Shown here piece after piece: positions 1 through 7,385 of a DNA stretch of 49,214 nucleotides (its first letter is position 1; each line of letters opens with the position of its first letter). The stretch covers positions 1 to 49,214 of the forward strand of contig JABARP010000012.1 of NCBI GenBank assembly GCA_019186825.1. The letters are read 5' to 3'. The position numbers and the translations under genes were made by a program. The notes under the pieces were generated by a model that saw only the letters and a list, made by a program, of their open reading frames with translations, was not told where the DNA came from and ran no database searches. The DNA comes from Pyrinomonadaceae bacterium (GTDB lineage: Bacteria > Acidobacteriota > Blastocatellia > Pyrinomonadales > Pyrinomonadaceae).

Positions 1-1206
1 GTTTCTCTCGGCCTTTTCCTGTTCGCGTTTTGCTGCTGCCGCCTGCCAAAACGCAACAAGTGCCGTGCCCACAAGCAGGAGCAACAGGACGGAAGCGATC
101 GTGACGGCGAGTGTATTCCTCCGGCAAAACTTCGCCGCTTTGTACGCGAGCGATTGCGGGTGGGCTTTCACCGGATATCCGTCCAAATATCGCCCGATGT
201 CATCCGAAAGCTGCTCGACCGACGCATATCTGCGGTTCGGATCCTTTTCGAGAGCCTTCATTACGATATTGTCAAGATCACCCTTGAGAGAGCGGTCTCC
301 CGAACGTGAAGAAGGCCGTTGCGGGTCGATCTCTGTGATGCCTCGCGAAATTTCTGTTCGGGTAACTCCGTAGATCTCGGACGGCGAGCGGTCGGTCAAT
401 ATCTGATAAAGCAAAAGGCCGAGCGTATAAATATCCGATGCCGTGGAGATCGGCTTGTCGAGGATCTGTTCGGGGCTTGCGTATTCGGGCGTGATCGGCG
501 CGTTGATCGTGTGCGTTTGGGAGCCGTCATCATCTATGATCTTTGCGATCCCAAAATCGAGGAGCTTTACCTTGCCGTCCGGAGTTACGAGGATGTTTGA
601 CGGTTTGAGGTCACGGTGGACGACCAACTGCTGATGCGCGTACCAGACCGCAGCACACACCTGTTGAAAGAGTCGCAGCTTTGCGTCGATGTCGAGGTTG
701 TGGTCTCTGCAATAGGCTGTGATCGGCGTACCGTCGATCAACTCCATCACGTAGTACGGAGCCTTGTCTGCCGTAACGCCGCGATCTAAAAAGGATACGA
801 TGTTCGGGTGCGTCAGCCTCGCGAGGATTTGTTGTTCCGTCTTGAATCGTCGAACAAGATCGGCCGAGAGCAGGCTTTGATGCGAGACCTTTATCGCGAC
901 GTACTGTTCGACCTCGCGATCGCGACGCACGGCCTTATAGACCGTGCCCATACCGCCGCGGCCGAGTTCACCGACAAGCGAATACGGACCGACCGCCTCA
1001 CCCGTATTTCGATGCTCGATATCAAGGGCGATCGGGCCGTCGAGAATCCCGTCAAACGCACTGTCCTTTTCGATCAGACGAACGAGTTCGTCATAAAGGG
1101 CGGGATCTTTCTTCTTGATGTCCGCTAAAAAATTAGAGCGGCTCTCGGTCGGCAGGTCGACTGCCGATTCGAATGCAGAGATCAATCTTTCCAGATGGTC
1201 ACTCAT
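1..1206 (-). CDS. Serine/threonine protein kinase (C-terminus beyond the window)
   Basis: I translated this strand directly; the frame is open for 402 codons from an ATG at 1206 to the window edge, so the gene is cut. An N-terminal region (about 1-72) precedes a PknB-type kinase domain (about 75-345). It has a glycine-rich loop GRGGMGTVYKA near 82-92, the ATP-binding Lys in VAIK (about 106), HRDLKPSN (Asp about 199) and LLDFGIAK (Asp about 217). All catalytic residues are present, so it should be active. A membrane segment follows at about 365-385 and then a charged stretch runs off the edge. Related acidobacterial kinases carry TPR repeats after the membrane segment, but that part is not visible here. 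It starts 27 bp after the ECF sigma gene on the same strand, so the two are probably one transcript. Confidence 0.93.
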   Translation of the reverse strand, partial: MSDHLERLISAFESAVDLPTESRSNFLADIKKKDPALYDELVRLIEKDSAFDGILDGPIALDIEHRNTGEAVGPYSLVGELGRGGMGTVYKAVRRDREVEQYVAIKVSHQSLLSADLVRRFKTEQQILARLTHPNIVSFLDRGVTADKAPYYVMELIDGTPITAYCRDHNLDIDAKLRLFQQVCAAVWYAHQQLVVHRDLKPSNILVTPDGKVKLLDFGIAKIIDDDGSQTHTINAPITPEYASPEQILDKPISTASDIYTLGLLLYQILTDRSPSEIYGVTRTEISRGITEIDPQRPSSRSGDRSLKGDLDNIVMKALEKDPNRRYASVEQLSDDIGRYLDGYPVKAHPQSLAYKAAKFCRRNTLAVTIASVLLLLLVGTALVAFWQAAAAKREQEKAERN

Positions 1207-1233
1207 TGCAGCTCAGATAAGATGACGGTAAAT

Positions 1234-1773
1234 TCACGTCAGCCTTTCGCGAAGCCAAGCCCTTGCAAACCGCCATTTTCGATTGACGGTGCTCAACGAA
1301 ATATTCATAAGCAAAGCGATCTCCTCAAGCGACAGACCGCCATAAAAACGCAGCTCGACGACACGAACGTATGACGCGTCGTGCCTTGCAAGCTCCCGAA
1401 GCGATCTCTCAAGTTCGAGTACGTCAGTTGGGTCTTGGGAAATACCCGAGACCAACACCGTAGCTTTATCATCGAGCGAAATTGTCGCTCCGCTCCCGCG
1501 CTTTGCCCTCAGACGCCTTTTGGCGTAGTCAACCAGGTACCTGCGCATCATCATCGATGCAATGCCGATCACGTATCGCCGATCCTCCGGGCTGAGGCAA
1601 TGCTGATTTTTCATCTGCAGATACACCTCGTTTACAAGGTCCGTCGGCTGAAGCGTGTGGTTTGGCCGCTCTTGACGCAGAAAATGAGCCGCGATCCTGC
1701 GAAGGTCGCGATAGACCTCGGGAATAAGCCGATCTATCGACCGTGAACCGGTTTCTTGTTCATCATTTGCCAT
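1234..1773 (-). CDS. ECF-type RNA polymerase sigma factor
   Basis: This 179-aa protein has the layout of ECF sigma factors. Region 2 lies at about 10-80 (PEVYRDLRRIAAHFLRQ, then LVNEVYLQM), and region 4 at about 125-178, with the helix-turn-helix LSLEEIALLMNISLSTVNRK and a basic tail. It resembles the acidobacterial and planctomycete ECF group that sits beside Ser/Thr kinases (the TIGR02999-like family), rather than the groups with an anti-sigma partner; no anti-sigma gene is nearby. The kinase gene follows 27 bp downstream, which fits the idea that phosphorylation controls this sigma. No strong Shine-Dalgarno sequence is visible before the ATG. The family call is firm; the regulatory link is inference. 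Confidence 0.92.
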   Translation of the reverse strand: MANDEQETGSRSIDRLIPEVYRDLRRIAAHFLRQERPNHTLQPTDLVNEVYLQMKNQHCLSPEDRRYVIGIASMMMRRYLVDYAKRRLRAKRGSGATISLDDKATVLVSGISQDPTDVLELERSLRELARHDASYVRVVELRFYGGLSLEEIALLMNISLSTVNRKWRFARAWLRERLT

Positions 1774-2121
1774 AGCTTGCGGGAGTATCCGGTCGATATT
1801 GAGCGAGGTGAAGATCCCACACTAAAAAATTTTCGCACAAGTTGACACGTTTTTCCCCAAAATGTCGCGTTTTAGTTGCGGACTTGATTTTGCCGCAACA
1901 AAAAGGCGGGCAACGTGAAAACGAACTAACTTAAAACTCCCTTATGTTAACACGCTTCCAAAATCCCACGAGTTAATGGCCGGGGTGGCTATCGTCCGAC
2001 TGGAAAGCTTAAGAATGCTAACTTATCCCCACAAGCTTTCCAGTCCGAAGCGCGTGTCTATAAAAGGTCCCTCAAGCTGAAACCGAACAATTACTTTTTA
2101 ACGCTACGACCTTGCGGCAGG
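1774..2121. other. Intergenic region of about 350 bp between rhodanese and sigma genes
   Basis: No coding potential is apparent on either strand. The region holds the sigma-factor promoter on the minus strand and the 3' end of the rhodanese transcript. It is more AT-rich than its surroundings and contains the 13-bp inverted repeat listed separately. Confidence 0.6.
1998..2045. repeat. Perfect 13-bp inverted repeat with 22-nt loop
   Basis: GACTGGAAAGCTT (1998-2010) and its exact reverse complement AAGCTTTCCAGTC (2033-2045) flank a 22-nt AT-rich spacer. Neither side is followed by a T-run, so it is not a classical intrinsic terminator. It lies about 225 bp upstream of the sigma factor start and 77 bp past the rhodanese stop. 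It could be an operator, a transcript-end hairpin or a remnant of a small repeat element. Confidence 0.7.
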
Positions 2122-2637
2122 TTAACTTTTTGACGGCACAAGTCGGATCTTCGTTTTGTTGACGTCAAGCAGCGGGCCGAGTTCGTACACGTTCCGGTAG
2201 CCGTAGCTGTAGAGCGAGATATAGGTCGAGAGATTCAGCGACGCGGGTGCGATCTTCGTCGGGAAGGCTCTCTCGGCATTTTCGAAATTGTTGTTGCAAT
2301 AGATCAGGATCTTTGTGTTCTTGTCCGGAAGCAATGTAGCGAGACTCGCGACAGTAATATCCGGGAAACTAAGGTTGACGGCACCATTTATATGAAGCTC
2401 GTCGAATTTTTCCTTGCTGCGTGCATCGAGTATCACAACACCCGGCTCTTTACTCATCGAGATGAATTGATCCTCGGTCAATCGGCGTGTCGAACGATGG
2501 GCTGCGGCCTCGCGCGATAGCTTCAAGAACCCGTCCATATCGATCGCGGGATTGCGGATCTCGTTCGCGCGTTGAGCGCTGACCGCAAGCGTAGCTAGGA
2601 GCGACAAGAGTGCGGCAACAACGATTCTTTTCCTCAT
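2122..2637 (-). CDS. Secreted rhodanese-like domain protein
   Basis: The start is placed at the ATG at 2637 because a GGAGG lies about 10 nt upstream and translation then opens directly with a signal peptide (MRKRIVVAALLSLLATLAVS, then AQ). A longer frame upstream lacks this. The mature part is one rhodanese domain (about 50-165): the region VVILDARSKEKFDELHINGAVNLS is a typical CH2A motif and ILIYCNNNFENA carries the active-site Cys. The active-site loop is CNNNFEN, not the CRSGxR seen in sulfurtransferases, so the substrate is open. The product is probably exported to the periplasm. Sulfur transfer or thiol handling is inferred from the family. Confidence 0.85.
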   Translation of the reverse strand: MRKRIVVAALLSLLATLAVSAQRANEIRNPAIDMDGFLKLSREAAAHRSTRRLTEDQFISMSKEPGVVILDARSKEKFDELHINGAVNLSFPDITVASLATLLPDKNTKILIYCNNNFENAERAFPTKIAPASLNLSTYISLYSYGYRNVYELGPLLDVNKTKIRLVPSKS

Positions 2638-2735
2638 ATTTTCAGGGCCTCCGAATGGGTAAGTTACCGGAATAGATGCCATCTTTGCCTTTGGGGATGC
2701 TAGTTGTGGTACGATTCCTCAGCCACAGAAAGCCT

Positions 2736-3071
2736 ATGGGAGCAAAGATAGCTGCATTTCTGATCTCGGTCGTACTTGTCATTGCCATCGCGGTTCTCGG
2801 CCTATTCTTTCTCCTGATCGCCTTGAACGGTTACAGCGAGTCCGATGTGACCTATGGCTTTGCGGCGTTCGGCATCCTGTCTTTTCTCGCTGCATTGGTG
2901 AGCGGAGCGATCGCGGCCGCCATCGCGCATTTGATGACAAGACGTGAATTCAAAGCCTTCGGCTCCATCTTGGCAGGCGTTGCAACCGCGTTCGTTTTCG
3001 GCGTAGTGGCAATAGTTGTAACTTCAGGGCTTGCGGTCGGCATAACCGAATACGCGAGGAATAACTTCTGA
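2736..3071 (+). CDS. Small integral membrane protein, function unknown
   Basis: I do not recognise the family. The ATG at 2736 gives 111 aa with three hydrophobic segments: AAFLISVVLVIAIAVLGLFF near the N-terminus, a middle one containing FGILSFLAALVSGAIAAAIA, and a C-terminal one containing FVFGVVAIVVTSGLAV. ATG codons further upstream (2676, 2697) would add residues overlapping the divergent rhodanese promoter and look unlikely. The DUF962 gene follows 12 bp downstream on the same strand, so the two are probably co-transcribed. Confidence 0.65.
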   Translation: MGAKIAAFLISVVLVIAIAVLGLFFLLIALNGYSESDVTYGFAAFGILSFLAALVSGAIAAAIAHLMTRREFKAFGSILAGVATAFVFGVVAIVVTSGLAVGITEYARNNF

Positions 3072-3083
3072 TCAGAGCGGTCC

Positions 3084-3407
3084 ATGATCTCGACCTACGC
3101 AGAATTTTGGGATTTTTACGTCGGAGAGCACAGCAAGCCGGCGACCCGTTGGCTGCACTTTGTCGGGACCACGCTCGGCGTCTGCCTGCTCGCATATTTC
3201 ATCGCAACCGGCCGATGGTATTACTTTCCACTTTTCTTTGTCGTCGGGTATGCGTTCGCATGGTTCGCACACTTTTTCATCGAAAAGAATCGTCCCGCGA
3301 CATTCAAGTATCCGTTCTGGTCATTCATTAGCGACTTCAAAATGATCTGGCTAATGCTCACCGGACGGATGTCCGCCGAGGTCGAACGCGTCCGCTCGAA
3401 CGTGTGA
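3084..3407 (+). CDS. DUF962 / Mpo1-like membrane protein
   Basis: This 107-aa protein matches the DUF962 family at its normal length. The N-terminal signature FWDFYVGEHSKPATRWLHFV, then GTT, carries the conserved histidines. A hydrophobic pair follows, then AHFFIEKNRPATFKYPFWS with a further conserved His and the family's NxPAT-Y-P element. The yeast relative Mpo1 is an Fe(II)-dependent 2-hydroxy fatty acid dioxygenase and the His residues are its metal ligands. Bacterial members are mostly untested, so lipid alpha-oxidation is an inference. It sits 12 bp after the preceding small membrane protein gene. Confidence 0.88.
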   Translation: MISTYAEFWDFYVGEHSKPATRWLHFVGTTLGVCLLAYFIATGRWYYFPLFFVVGYAFAWFAHFFIEKNRPATFKYPFWSFISDFKMIWLMLTGRMSAEVERVRSNV

Positions 3408-3479
3408 GAAGACTTTCAGACCCTTCACACGGTTTCGCGCTAGTATGTAAGATACCTAAGAAAAAGGAGGTCCGGAATT

Positions 3480-4031
3480 ATGCTGATTGCAAGGAATTGG
3501 TGGGTGTTCCTTGTGCGAGGGATTCTCGCACTCATTTTTGGATTGATCGCGATCCTGATGCCTACGGTCGCGTTCATCTCACTTGTCGTTATCTTCGGGA
3601 TCTTCGCGCTCGTTGATGGCATTTTTACGATCGCCGCGGCGCTCTTTGCCGACGTAAGATCGGAGAAATGGTGGTGGCTCTTGCTTGAAGGTCTCGTTGG
3701 CATCATCATCGGGGTCTTCACCCTCGTTGCACCGGAAGCAATGGGAAATGCGTGGCTATTTCTCATCGCGATCTGGGCGATCGCTACCGGTATTCTTCGG
3801 ATCGTGACCGCCATTCGGCTGCGAAAATTCATCGAAGGCGAGTTTTGGCTTATCCTGAGCGGGCTCTTTTCTGTGATCTTCGGGGTGCTGATAATCGCTT
3901 CACCGACCTCTGGCGTATTTGCCATCGGACTTATCATCGGCGTTTACGCATTGATCTTTGGCATCGCGTTCATCGGCATCGCAATGCGGCTTAGGAAGCA
4001 TCTTTCACGATCTTTAGGAAGTAGTGCGTGA
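3480..4031 (+). CDS. HdeD-family (DUF308) membrane protein
   Basis: The protein has 183 aa with six hydrophobic segments arranged as three repeated hairpins, each starting with a pattern like WWxxLxxGIxxIxxGxxxL (for example RNWWVFLVRGILALIFGLIA and WWWLLLEGLVGIIIGVFTL). This is the HdeD/DUF308 layout at the usual length. E. coli HdeD is an inner-membrane protein of the acid-resistance island, but the molecular role is unknown across the family. A strong AAGGAGG is placed correctly before the ATG. An intrinsic terminator directly follows the gene, so it ends its own transcript. Confidence 0.9.
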   Translation: MLIARNWWVFLVRGILALIFGLIAILMPTVAFISLVVIFGIFALVDGIFTIAAALFADVRSEKWWWLLLEGLVGIIIGVFTLVAPEAMGNAWLFLIAIWAIATGILRIVTAIRLRKFIEGEFWLILSGLFSVIFGVLIIASPTSGVFAIGLIIGVYALIFGIAFIGIAMRLRKHLSRSLGSSA

Positions 4032-4033
4032 AG

Positions 4034-4068
4034 TAGCGCCGTTGGTGTGGGCCAACGGCGCTATTTCC
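4034..4068 (+). terminator. Intrinsic terminator after the HdeD gene
   Basis: A perfect 12-bp stem (TAGCGCCGTTGG, 4034-4045, with CCAACGGCGCTA, 4052-4063) closes a 6-nt loop and is followed by a short T-run (TTTCC). It begins 3 nt past the stop codon. Confidence 0.85.
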
Positions 4069-4153
4069 ACAGAGAGAAGCCTCTGCAATATTTAATTTGC
4101 GGCGGCGGAAGTTGATTTGACCGCCGCCACTCATTGCCATCGATCATAAATGA

Positions 4154-6982
4154 TCAAGGCACAAAGGCTGCCGGAACCGGTATATCGCCGGCAGCTCCAA
4201 AGTTAACAACGCCGACACCGGCACTTGACCTTTGCAGATACCAAATGGCGGTCGATGGCCGGAATACAGACATATCCGTTCGACCGTCGCCGTCGTAATC
4301 GCCCGGCACCGGAATATCGCCCGAGGTGCCGAATGGAACTTCGTAGTATGAGTTGTCTTCGCTTCGAAGGACGTACCATGTGCCGTTCGAGGGCCGCCAG
4401 AACGCAATGTCCGCCTTATTGTCCGAAGTGTATTTTCCTGGAACCGGCCGATCGGTAGCCAGGCCGAATACGGTCGCAAAGACGGATCCGTTCGTTGACC
4501 GTCGCAGCCACCAAGAGCCGTTCGAAGGCCGGAAGACCGCAATGTCAGCCTTGCCATCGCCATCGTAGTCTGCAATGACCGGACGATCACCTGCCGCCCC
4601 GAACGGCACGGAAGTAACGTCGCCGGACTGCCCCAGTATGTACCAGATGCCCGTCGACGGCCTGAAAACCGCCGGCTCGGCCGTCCCATCGCCATCGTAG
4701 TCGGCAGGTACCGGGACATCTCCGTTTGCTCCGAACGGAAAGCCGTAATACGAGTTATTCTCTGATCGAATGATGTACCAATACCCGGTCGATGGTTGCC
4801 AGTAAGCAATATCCGTCTTACCGTCACCTGTAAAATCGGCAGGCACGATCTTGTCGCCGGACGACCCGAATATCGCTGCTCGGTCCGTGCCGTCAGAACT
4901 CTGCACATACCACCACTCAGAATTTGCGCCTGGCCGCACGATCGACGGATCTGTCTTGCCGTCACCATCAAAATCGAATGGTGCAGCACCCGCGGCACTC
5001 CCTTCTGCCTGCGTGATATTAAAGTTGACGAAGGTCAATATCTGTCCGTTGTTGTAGTGGACGGAGATCGAGCCCGCCCGTTGCGGGCCGTGGTTTGGAG
5101 CGACGGTAAACGCCGCGGTCGAACCGTTAAAGCTATTGACGGTGATCCATGCATTGTTGCTTACAGGTGAAGCCGCGCTACAGCCTGTCGATCGGATGAC
5201 CGTGAAGGCACCGGACCCGCCGGCGGCATCAGCGATCAAGCCCGTCGGACTTATGAGCGTGTTCGAACAGATGTTTCTCGATGAGGAGAATTCAGACGTG
5301 TTGTCATTTGGATCGGTAGCGGTTGCCGAGACGTACTGGCCGGTCGTGGCCACCGGCACGTTGAAGGTAACATCGAACGTTGCATTGCCGCTCGCATTTG
5401 TCGTGACATTGGCCTCTCCGAGGAAATTCCTGCCCTCGCCATAGCCCGTTCCATCTACCGTCGTATTCCCGAAGAACTCGAGGGTGTAGGTACGCGATGC
5501 GATGCTGTTTAGCGTTCCCTTGATATTCACCGTGGAACTTGTGGCCAGCACGTATGTAATTACGGGGAAATTCTGCAGATCATTCGCGCCGGTGTCGCCA
5601 TCTCCTACATCGTTCGCGGTGACACCTGGTTGACCTATATCGATGCCAAGCTGATCATTGTTAAAGACGCGGTTGCGCTGCAAACGGTGCTTAGTGCCGC
5701 CCTCAACGCGTATCCCGTTTTTATTAAAGGCGATCGTGTTTGCCTCGTTCGCACCTGAGCCGCCAACCTTGTTTTGCGTCGTGCTCGTGCCGACCAGGAC
5801 GCCGTCAGCCGAGTTTCCGACATCGGTAGTGGCATTTAACGCAACACCGATGTAGTTACCTTTGACAGCGTTATTGTTCGAGTTCGCATCAGCGATAAAA
5901 ACGCCAAAGTTATTGCTCCCGATAACATTGCCCTTGCCGGCGGTCCCGATCAGGTTGTTATTTGCACCGCCAAGTATTGCCACACCGCTGAACACATTCC
6001 CGAGCGCATTCGTGCCTGATAAGCCTACGCCAATGTTGTTGCAGAGAATACTGTTGTTCTTCGCCGCGGTTCCGGTAATGGTGATCCCATCGTTGTTGTT
6101 GCCGCTTATAATGTTCTTTGTCGCACAGGTAGGGTCCCCGATCGTCACCTCGTGCGCCTCCTGCAGAAGGATGCCGGAACCCGTGTTTCCTTCGTCGCTT
6201 GTTCCGTCACTTGTCCCAATGTAGTTATTCAGGATGGAAATGTTCTGCGCCGAAGTATCAGCCGACGACGATGCGCTGATGCTGATTCCGGTCTCACCGT
6301 TCGAGTAGATCAGGTTGCGGTGCTGCGGTTGATCACCCCCGATCCTGACGTTTCGAACATTTTTCTGAATACCTAGGCTATATCCAAGACTTATCCCGAA
6401 TTCCGCGTTGTTGTGGATCACGAGACCCTCAAAGATCGCGCCAAGCGAGCCTTGCCCCCAAATACCCGAACCCGTGCAATTGCGGATCTCAAAATTGCGA
6501 ATCTGCGACCCCGAACCCCTTTCAAGCTCAATGCAAGCAGTACTCGCTGCCGATCCTGTCCCATCGATAACGAACTTACTACCGTTTGGCAGCAGGCCAT
6601 TGATGTCGTCATTGACACCTAGAATGATCGGTGCGCTCGGAGCGGCATTGACCGAGAACAGAATGTCATCCGCAAACGCACTCCCGATGCCGTCAAACAC
6701 ATCCCATGCAACTCCCCCATCGCACGCAGGCTGGTTTGGAGACGGGGCGAGCGTCGCACCGACGATCTGGGCCTTCTCACCCGCTGTCAAGCTACGGGGA
6801 AGAGTCCCAAACCTACTCACAAATACGGCTTCTGGGAAACTCATCTGCCCGTCGCAAACAAATCCCGATGTGGCCGCGTTGACCGTCACCGTTGCACCTC
6901 CGAATACCGGCGCGGCCGAAAAGCCAAGCGCAAGTACCGATAAGATAAGAATAGAGAGTCTTTTCATTACAATTATCCGCAT
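4154..6982 (-). CDS. Large secreted beta-helix / BACON-like / FG-GAP repeat protein
   Basis: The 942-aa product starts at the ATG at 6982, supported by a GAGGA 8 nt upstream, and opens with a signal peptide (to about residue 28). Early residues (VCDGQMSFPEAVFVSR) resemble a weak CSLREA element. Residues of about 130-460 are a right-handed parallel beta-helix (PbH1 repeats with N-x-I/V-G and xNxI patterns). About 580-665 is an all-beta domain with the WITV core of BACON domains. From about 669 there are six FG-GAP/VCBS repeats with calcium-loop motifs such as DFDGDGKTD, DYDGDGTAE and DYDGDGRTD, each followed by xxFRPSxGxWY. One loop (KYTSDNKAD) is degenerate. There is no LPXTG or obvious sorting tag. 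It is probably a cell-surface or released adhesin or glycan-binding protein. A small CxxC gene lies upstream and a wHTH regulator is divergent. Confidence 0.9.
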   Translation of the reverse strand: MRIIVMKRLSILILSVLALGFSAAPVFGGATVTVNAATSGFVCDGQMSFPEAVFVSRFGTLPRSLTAGEKAQIVGATLAPSPNQPACDGGVAWDVFDGIGSAFADDILFSVNAAPSAPIILGVNDDINGLLPNGSKFVIDGTGSAASTACIELERGSGSQIRNFEIRNCTGSGIWGQGSLGAIFEGLVIHNNAEFGISLGYSLGIQKNVRNVRIGGDQPQHRNLIYSNGETGISISASSSADTSAQNISILNNYIGTSDGTSDEGNTGSGILLQEAHEVTIGDPTCATKNIISGNNNDGITITGTAAKNNSILCNNIGVGLSGTNALGNVFSGVAILGGANNNLIGTAGKGNVIGSNNFGVFIADANSNNNAVKGNYIGVALNATTDVGNSADGVLVGTSTTQNKVGGSGANEANTIAFNKNGIRVEGGTKHRLQRNRVFNNDQLGIDIGQPGVTANDVGDGDTGANDLQNFPVITYVLATSSTVNIKGTLNSIASRTYTLEFFGNTTVDGTGYGEGRNFLGEANVTTNASGNATFDVTFNVPVATTGQYVSATATDPNDNTSEFSSSRNICSNTLISPTGLIADAAGGSGAFTVIRSTGCSAASPVSNNAWITVNSFNGSTAAFTVAPNHGPQRAGSISVHYNNGQILTFVNFNITQAEGSAAGAAPFDFDGDGKTDPSIVRPGANSEWWYVQSSDGTDRAAIFGSSGDKIVPADFTGDGKTDIAYWQPSTGYWYIIRSENNSYYGFPFGANGDVPVPADYDGDGTAEPAVFRPSTGIWYILGQSGDVTSVPFGAAGDRPVIADYDGDGKADIAVFRPSNGSWWLRRSTNGSVFATVFGLATDRPVPGKYTSDNKADIAFWRPSNGTWYVLRSEDNSYYEVPFGTSGDIPVPGDYDGDGRTDMSVFRPSTAIWYLQRSSAGVGVVNFGAAGDIPVPAAFVP

Positions 6983-7056
6983 AGATATTCCTCGAAATCG
7001 ATCACCTTTTTATGTAGAATTAATGCGGGAGTTGGGTTAGCGACCCCGTCCCATTA

Positions 7057-7275
7057 TTAGTGCCCAAAGTCTCCACCTTCGGCGGAATTTGATCGATCCT
7101 CCACAGATGGCAGGAATCCGGGTTCGGACGCGTCAGCGACCAATGCCGTGATATCGACTTCCTGTGAACGATCTGCCGCTTCAGTAACGTGGCCGCAGTT
7201 GGCACACACCCATAGGGATTTGCGTTCGGGCTCCCGATATCCTTCAACTACGATCCTTGTATGCGAAGTCTTCAT
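7057..7275 (-). CDS. Small CxxC (half zinc-ribbon) protein upstream of the FG-GAP gene
   Basis: This is a 72-aa frame from the ATG at 7275. It opens with MKTSHTRIVVEGYREPERKS and then has LWVCANCGHVTE, a CxxC knuckle. The IVVE then W-x-C-x2-C order is also found in the protein encoded at 34857-35216, which likewise precedes an FG-GAP secreted protein. The C-terminal half does not align and is acidic and low in complexity, so the copy may be shortened. The Shine-Dalgarno is weak. It ends 74 bp before the FG-GAP gene on the same strand. If real, it would be a small regulator or accessory protein. Confidence is moderate because the frame is short. Confidence 0.5.
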   Translation of the reverse strand: MKTSHTRIVVEGYREPERKSLWVCANCGHVTEAADRSQEVDITALVADASEPGFLPSVEDRSNSAEGGDFGH

Positions 7276-7356
7276 ACAGCATTCCCGGCTCGGTGGAGTT
7301 GCGCCGAACAATTGGGACTTTTATACCGTGTCGCAGGATGGGAAGACCTTTAATGC

Positions 7357-7378
7357 GCCTAAAATTAGCCTAAAATCA
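7357..7378 (+). promoter_or_regulatory. Tandem 11-bp direct repeat before wHTH gene
   Basis: GCCTAAAATTA (7357-7367) is followed directly by GCCTAAAATCA (7368-7378), ending 7 bp before the ATG of the wHTH-TPR gene. An 11-bp head-to-tail spacing is the arrangement bound by OmpR/PhoB-type winged helices. Each unit also holds TAAAAT, which could serve as a -10 hexamer. Operator function is inference. Confidence 0.5.
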
Positions 7379-7385
7379 CCCAAAA

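Noticed and set aside
3440..3937. 165-codon minus-strand frame
   Set aside because: Antisense to the HdeD gene, Ser/Met-rich composition and no family features.
4200..4990. Periodic DNA that could be taken for a CRISPR or tandem repeat
   Set aside because: The periodicity reflects FG-GAP protein repeats; the DNA copies diverge and no spacers of constant length occur.
6408..7040. Long plus-strand frame (210 codons)
   Set aside because: It lies opposite the signal peptide and beta-helix part of the 942-aa gene and has no family features; shadow of the minus-strand gene.
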